Positions 15,419 through 18,153 of a stretch of DNA of 18,153 bases are shown piece after piece (positions within the stretch are counted from its first letter, which is position 1; each line of letters opens with the position of its first letter). A program made the position numbers and the translations under genes. The notes beneath the pieces are model-generated. The model ran no database searches. It was not told the origin of the DNA and saw nothing but the letters and a program-made list of their open reading frames with translations. This stretch comes from Amoeboradix gromovi (lineage: Eukaryota > Sanchytriomycota > Sanchytriomycetes > Sanchytriales > Sanchytriaceae), in contig JADGIF010000131.1 of assembly GCA_018985225.1 (NCBI GenBank), positions 1 through 18,153 of the forward strand. Direction: 5' to 3'.

Positions 15419-16189
15419 ATGGAATCATTTATCACCTTTTTGTTAATTTCTTTGCTAAGCGGCTGCTGGATATTATTTTTGAGAGGTATTTCAAAAGCCG
15501 TGATTGTATTCAAAAATAAATCGAGTGCAATATTTGTATTCTGCGTTTTGGGTCTGATATTTAGCATTACTTTATCCTCATTTATCTCATTAACTAACCT
15601 TTTTTCTATTAATGCGCTGGTATCGAGAGTTGTCACTCAAGTGCTATGGCTCTTCATGATACAATTTGTGACGTGGATGAGCTGCTTGAGAATCAAATCA
15701 CTTGGCGGCTACTTTTGCAATGATGATTTGTACATTGAATATGTGCCATGGTTTCTGCTGCTTGTACAGCTGTCTATATCTGTGCCAACCATTTTAGGAT
15801 TATATGTGCCATTTTATGACTTCATTGCTATGATTATGTCGCTAACATTTAGCGTAGCCATATGTTTATCAGAAATATACATGTACAAGGTACTGAGATA
15901 CAAAGTTAAGACTTTTTTAGAATACAGAAGAAAACTGAGGAGTCTGTTACTGAAAGAGCTGACTATCGCACTGGTTGTACTTATAACAATGGAGATACTT
16001 TTGATTGTATCTAAAATATTCAATGCTACAGTAATGACCACAGGGAGGCCATTCTCTTATCTTGTGAGGATAGTAATACTTGTCCAGTTTTATGATAATT
16101 TGTTATCAGAACTGGATACCGATAGTATTGTCTTGTTTGCACAATTGTATGAAGAGTCATATGAATCTTTTAATTTAAGTAAATTTTGA
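15419..16189 (+). CDS. Orphan seven-helix membrane protein
   Basis: A 256-residue, strongly hydrophobic protein with seven likely membrane helices: about 2-24 (FITFLLISLLSGCWILFL), 36-59 (SAIFVFCVLGLIFSITL), 68-92 (VSRVVTQVLWLFMIQFVTW), 110-130 (WFLLLVQLSISVPTILGLY), 133-158 (FIAMIMSLTFSVAICLSEI), 181-201 (LTIALVVLITMEILLIVS) and 212-232. The topology and size would suit a GPCR-like receptor, with a basic third intracellular loop between TM5 and TM6 (YKVKTFLEYRRKLR). I do not recognise a diagnostic family motif, and no loop-2 cysteine pair is obvious. The short acidic tail ends FNLSKF. The ATG at 15419 directly precedes the first helix; there is no separate signal peptide. No intron visible. 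Confidence 0.6.
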   Translation: MESFITFLLISLLSGCWILFLRGISKAVIVFKNKSSAIFVFCVLGLIFSITLSSFISLTNLFSINALVSRVVTQVLWLFMIQFVTWMSCLRIKSLGGYFCNDDLYIEYVPWFLLLVQLSISVPTILGLYVPFYDFIAMIMSLTFSVAICLSEIYMYKVLRYKVKTFLEYRRKLRSLLLKELTIALVVLITMEILLIVSKIFNATVMTTGRPFSYLVRIVILVQFYDNLLSELDTDSIVLFAQLYEESYESFNLSKF

Positions 16190-16236
16190 TGGGTTCGCAA
16201 AATGTCTAGCTTTAAAACTACCTTTTTATTACAGCC

Positions 16237-16659
16237 TTAGTAGGAAAACAGATACTCCCAATAATGCATCGGTCTGAACTGACTAGACTTGCAATAAAAT
16301 ACAAAGTAAGTATACAAGTCCCCCAAGGAATGAACGTATCCACTTTGGAAGACTTTTAACAACTTACAATCTATTGCGCCTCTTTCATAAGCATTTAATC
16401 TAGCAATATTAACGGTATTTGTAATACAGTGTAAATATTCTGCGCGAGTCTCTTGATCACCTACCTTCGTTAAGATCATAACCAAAGACTTCATTTTGAA
16501 TCCAAGTCCAACAGTAAAAGCAATATATGCCGCTCTTCTAACGTTAGCCTATCATGTTAATCGTTAAAAATCATCAGCCAATCATTAACACTGCAGCTGC
16601 GCAATTTTCCTTGTGTACTCCTTACAAGATTTAGAGGGAAAAATAATAACTTGCCCCAT
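16237..16659 (-). CDS. Uncertain small gene, possibly two exons
   Basis: The minus strand 16494-16237 is open for 85 codons from an ATG and stays open upstream to a stop near 16550. It reads as helical, ARM/HEAT-like sequence (MKSLVMILTKVGDQETRAEY, then LHCITNTVNIARLNAYERGA) but I cannot name it. A possible 5' exon starts with ATG at 16659 (MGQVIIFPSKSCKEYTRKIA) and could be joined by an intron from 16591 to 16538, ending CTAACGTTAG, which keeps the frame and gives 122 residues; its donor GTGTTA is poor. It converges with the membrane-protein gene, with only 47 bp between stop codons. It could equally be a gene fragment. Confidence 0.3.
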
Positions 16660-17189
16660 CTGTGTAGAGCCTGTGTAACAATGTTATATATTAGTTCAAT
16701 GTCAAAATAAATAGATCAAATAATAATACAAATTTGTTTACTTCCTTCCTTAATTTCGCTTCAACGCACGTCTACTCATTCAATGGATCGTGCCTACGAG
16801 TGATACTGCGATTGAGATTCCAAATATTTTGAAAATACTTTGTATATCAGATATCAGTTGAGTTATAGATTTCACTGTTATAGAAACTTGTCTCGGAACA
16901 ATATTTTAGTCCATGGTCTCAAAAAATTGGTAGAAAACACATCTATCATGGATAGGGACATCAAATGTAAAAACTAGACTAAGTCGAAATTTTCATTTGA
17001 GATATTTCAATTTCAAAATAATACTGCAATTCAACATAAAAACTAGACTAACTATTTCAGCCAATTAATTTATTTAAAAATACTAATTCAAATATAAAAA
17101 CAGATCAATTAAACAAAATGCATTTGCAATTTTAAGGGATTATTTTTACACCGTTGAAGATTTAAAATGTCAAACTTGAAGTTTAGGAA
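16660..17189. other. AT-rich intergenic region with repeated motif
   Basis: No coding signal. The motif AAAACTAGACTA occurs at 16970-16981 and 17039-17050, 69 bp apart, with a third copy far upstream at 14969-14980. The surrounding sequence is very AT-rich and contrasts sharply with the GC-richer DNA that begins near 17280. Confidence 0.4.
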
Positions 17190-17198
17190 AAAAAATCG

Positions 17199-17217
17199 TG
17201 GGTCCTTTTTGGACCCA
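17199..17217. repeat. Hairpin 3' of the Fanzor gene
   Basis: TGGGTCC-TTTTT-GGACCCA, a perfect 7-bp stem with a five-base loop, about 55 bp beyond the Fanzor stop codon. Plausible end structure of the element or of its guide RNA (inference). Confidence 0.5.
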
Positions 17218-17255
17218 ACAGTCGAGGCTTTTCATCCTCTGTAAATCTTGGTTTT

Positions 17256-17276
17256 GTAGTATCGACGTAATACTAC
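17256..17276. repeat. Hairpin overlapping the Fanzor stop codon
   Basis: GTAGTAT and ATACTAC form a perfect 7-bp stem around a 7-base loop; the TAG stop (17275-17273) lies inside the stem. Guide RNAs of TnpB/Fanzor elements overlap the end of the nuclease gene, so this could be part of one. Confidence 0.5.
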
Positions 17277-18153
17277 TGAAAAATTCTTTGGAGATAAGCC
17301 GGTCTAGCTATGCCTTGAATGGCGTTCCTGGCTACCTTCCAAATATTGCTTGAGGCATTTGTATCTCTGTTCCACAGCCTTGAACAAGTCTTACACTTGA
17401 CTAGACCATGGCGCAGGATACGCCCCTCTCTGAATGGTTTGGGATTGTCACACTCTCTGAATGTGGCACACACACCATGCTCGCATGCGCTACATCTGCA
17501 GCTGGTTCTGAACTCATCTACTAAATACGCCTTGTAACCTGCTCTACGGAACAAACTACGAAATCCTTTGCCTTTGACTGGCTCCTTGAATCTTCTGTGT
17601 TGCTTCTGCTCCCAATCGCCGATGCCGATCACCACTTGCCCTGGTGCACCGAATAGTAGTTCAAAACGGCGCAGCATCCTTGCTTCAGTGATTTGTCTTC
17701 TGCTATAGCTGCCCAACTTAAGCTTCCTAAACAGGTATCTGTTGTAGAAAGGCGCTAGCCTCAGGTTTAAGGCATTCTTCTGCTTGATGTAGGTCTTGAA
17801 TGCCTCAAAGTTAAGCGTTTTCTTGTTGTAGGCGCTCATGTCTGTCTCCCAGTCTACAACTTTCCTACCATCAACCAGCTCTTGTTTCTGAGTTTGCAGC
17901 AGGTTACGATACTTCTTGAACTTGGTTTCTTTGCGGCGCATGTCTTGTGAATATCTGAATTTTGTCTGGCCACGCTGATCGCTGTTAACACAGTACAACA
18001 GATCTCCCATGTTAGGATCAATGCCTACTAGCTTCTTGTCAACCAGCTGCTCGCGTTCTTCATCACTAATCTCATCAATATACTTCTCACCGCTACCTTT
18101 TTTAGCTTTAGGCTGCTTAACCATCTTGCCAGCCTTGTCTTTGCGTATAAGCA
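17273..18153 (-). CDS. Fanzor-type RNA-guided nuclease, C-terminal part
   Basis: Eukaryotic TnpB relative; such proteins use a guide RNA from the element to cut DNA. The frame is open from the window edge; numbering here is from the Met at 18124. RuvC-I is VGIDPNMGDLLYC with Asp36. A helical segment spans about 60-150. At the usual RuvC-II site the sequence is VVIGIGDWEQ (about 164-173), with no glutamate at the canonical place, whereas VDEFRTSCRCSAC places Glu204 just before the zinc ribbon. Fanzors are reported to use such a relocated glutamate. Zinc ligands are C211/C214 and C244/C247. RuvC-III is NRDTNASSN with Asp254. All catalytic residues are therefore present in this part, and no stop or shift is seen. 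The upstream codons (LIRKDKAGK) resemble the segment before RuvC-I in fungal Fanzors, so the true start lies outside the window. Confidence 0.8.
   Translation of the reverse strand, partial: LIRKDKAGKMVKQPKAKKGSGEKYIDEISDEEREQLVDKKLVGIDPNMGDLLYCVNSDQRGQTKFRYSQDMRRKETKFKKYRNLLQTQKQELVDGRKVVDWETDMSAYNKKTLNFEAFKTYIKQKNALNLRLAPFYNRYLFRKLKLGSYSRRQITEARMLRRFELLFGAPGQVVIGIGDWEQKQHRRFKEPVKGKGFRSLFRRAGYKAYLVDEFRTSCRCSACEHGVCATFRECDNPKPFREGRILRHGLVKCKTCSRLWNRDTNASSNIWKVARNAIQGIARPAYLQRIFQ

Larger units (their letters stand above)
17190..18153 (-). mobile_element. 3' part of a Fanzor-carrying element (runs off the window)
   Basis: Contains the Fanzor gene end and about 80 bp of downstream sequence with two hairpins. 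Its coding part is clearly richer in G and C than the flanking DNA, suggesting a different origin or recent arrival. It is not a copy of the IS607-like family at 1-292, 6540-7125 and 8030-8485: the zinc ribbon, spacing and end sequences differ. The exact right end is not determinable from one copy. Confidence 0.5.

Overview
The window looks like nuclear DNA of an AT-rich, gene-dense filamentous fungus. It carries fungal or eukaryotic genes (SER3/SER33-type phosphoglycerate dehydrogenase, TAF6, a Pih1-domain protein, an Rtt106-type histone chaperone, a Sly1 SM protein, a Cdc11/Nud1-like LRR scaffold), two seven-helix membrane proteins and a decayed fungal-specific transcription factor. Several families are compatible with an early-diverging (zoopagomycete or mucoromycete-like) lineage, but this is inference. 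Coding starts were placed at ATG; longer frames opening at GTG or TTG were trimmed. The most striking genomic trait is two apparent introns of exactly 19 nt, in SLY1 and in a GPCR gene, sharing the shape GTAYTY...CTAAY-TTAG.

Layout. 1-292: minus-strand remnant of an IS607-like element, ending 42 bp before SER3. 335-1657 SER3 and 1726-3027 TAF6 are closely spaced on the + strand. 3143-3280 and 3635-3781 are two tandem small Cys-motif genes resembling the Ecl1 family, with a paired CACGTG inverted repeat before the second. 3813-4520 (-) is PIH1, only 19 bp from a divergent AAA+ ATPase reading frame (4540-5421) whose 3' half is broken (relics to 5872). 5880-6440 holds a decayed transcription-factor domain. 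6540-7125 (-) and about 8030-8485 (+) are two further copies of the IS607-like element, bracketing RTT106 (7211-7870) in inverted orientation. 9005-10835 is SLY1 (two exons). 10836-11365 contains a possible LIM relic. 11366-12374 (-) is a cAMP-receptor-like GPCR (two exons), divergent from the LRR scaffold gene 12535-14187. 14188-15418 has no intact gene but seems to hold a second, more decayed AAA relic. 15419-16189 encodes an orphan seven-helix protein. 16237-16659 (-) is an uncertain small gene. From 17190 to the right edge lies the 3' end of a Fanzor-type RNA-guided nuclease gene with terminal hairpins and a visibly higher GC content.

The housekeeping genes do not form one pathway; they are neighbours in a compact genome. 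What unifies the region is mobile-element activity. Three internally deleted IS607-like copies retain a MerR-type helix-turn-helix (start of TnpA) at one end and an OrfB/Fanzor zinc ribbon at the other, and a different, larger Fanzor lies at the right edge. Several gene relics lie between intact genes. No convincing tRNA, rRNA or CRISPR array was seen.
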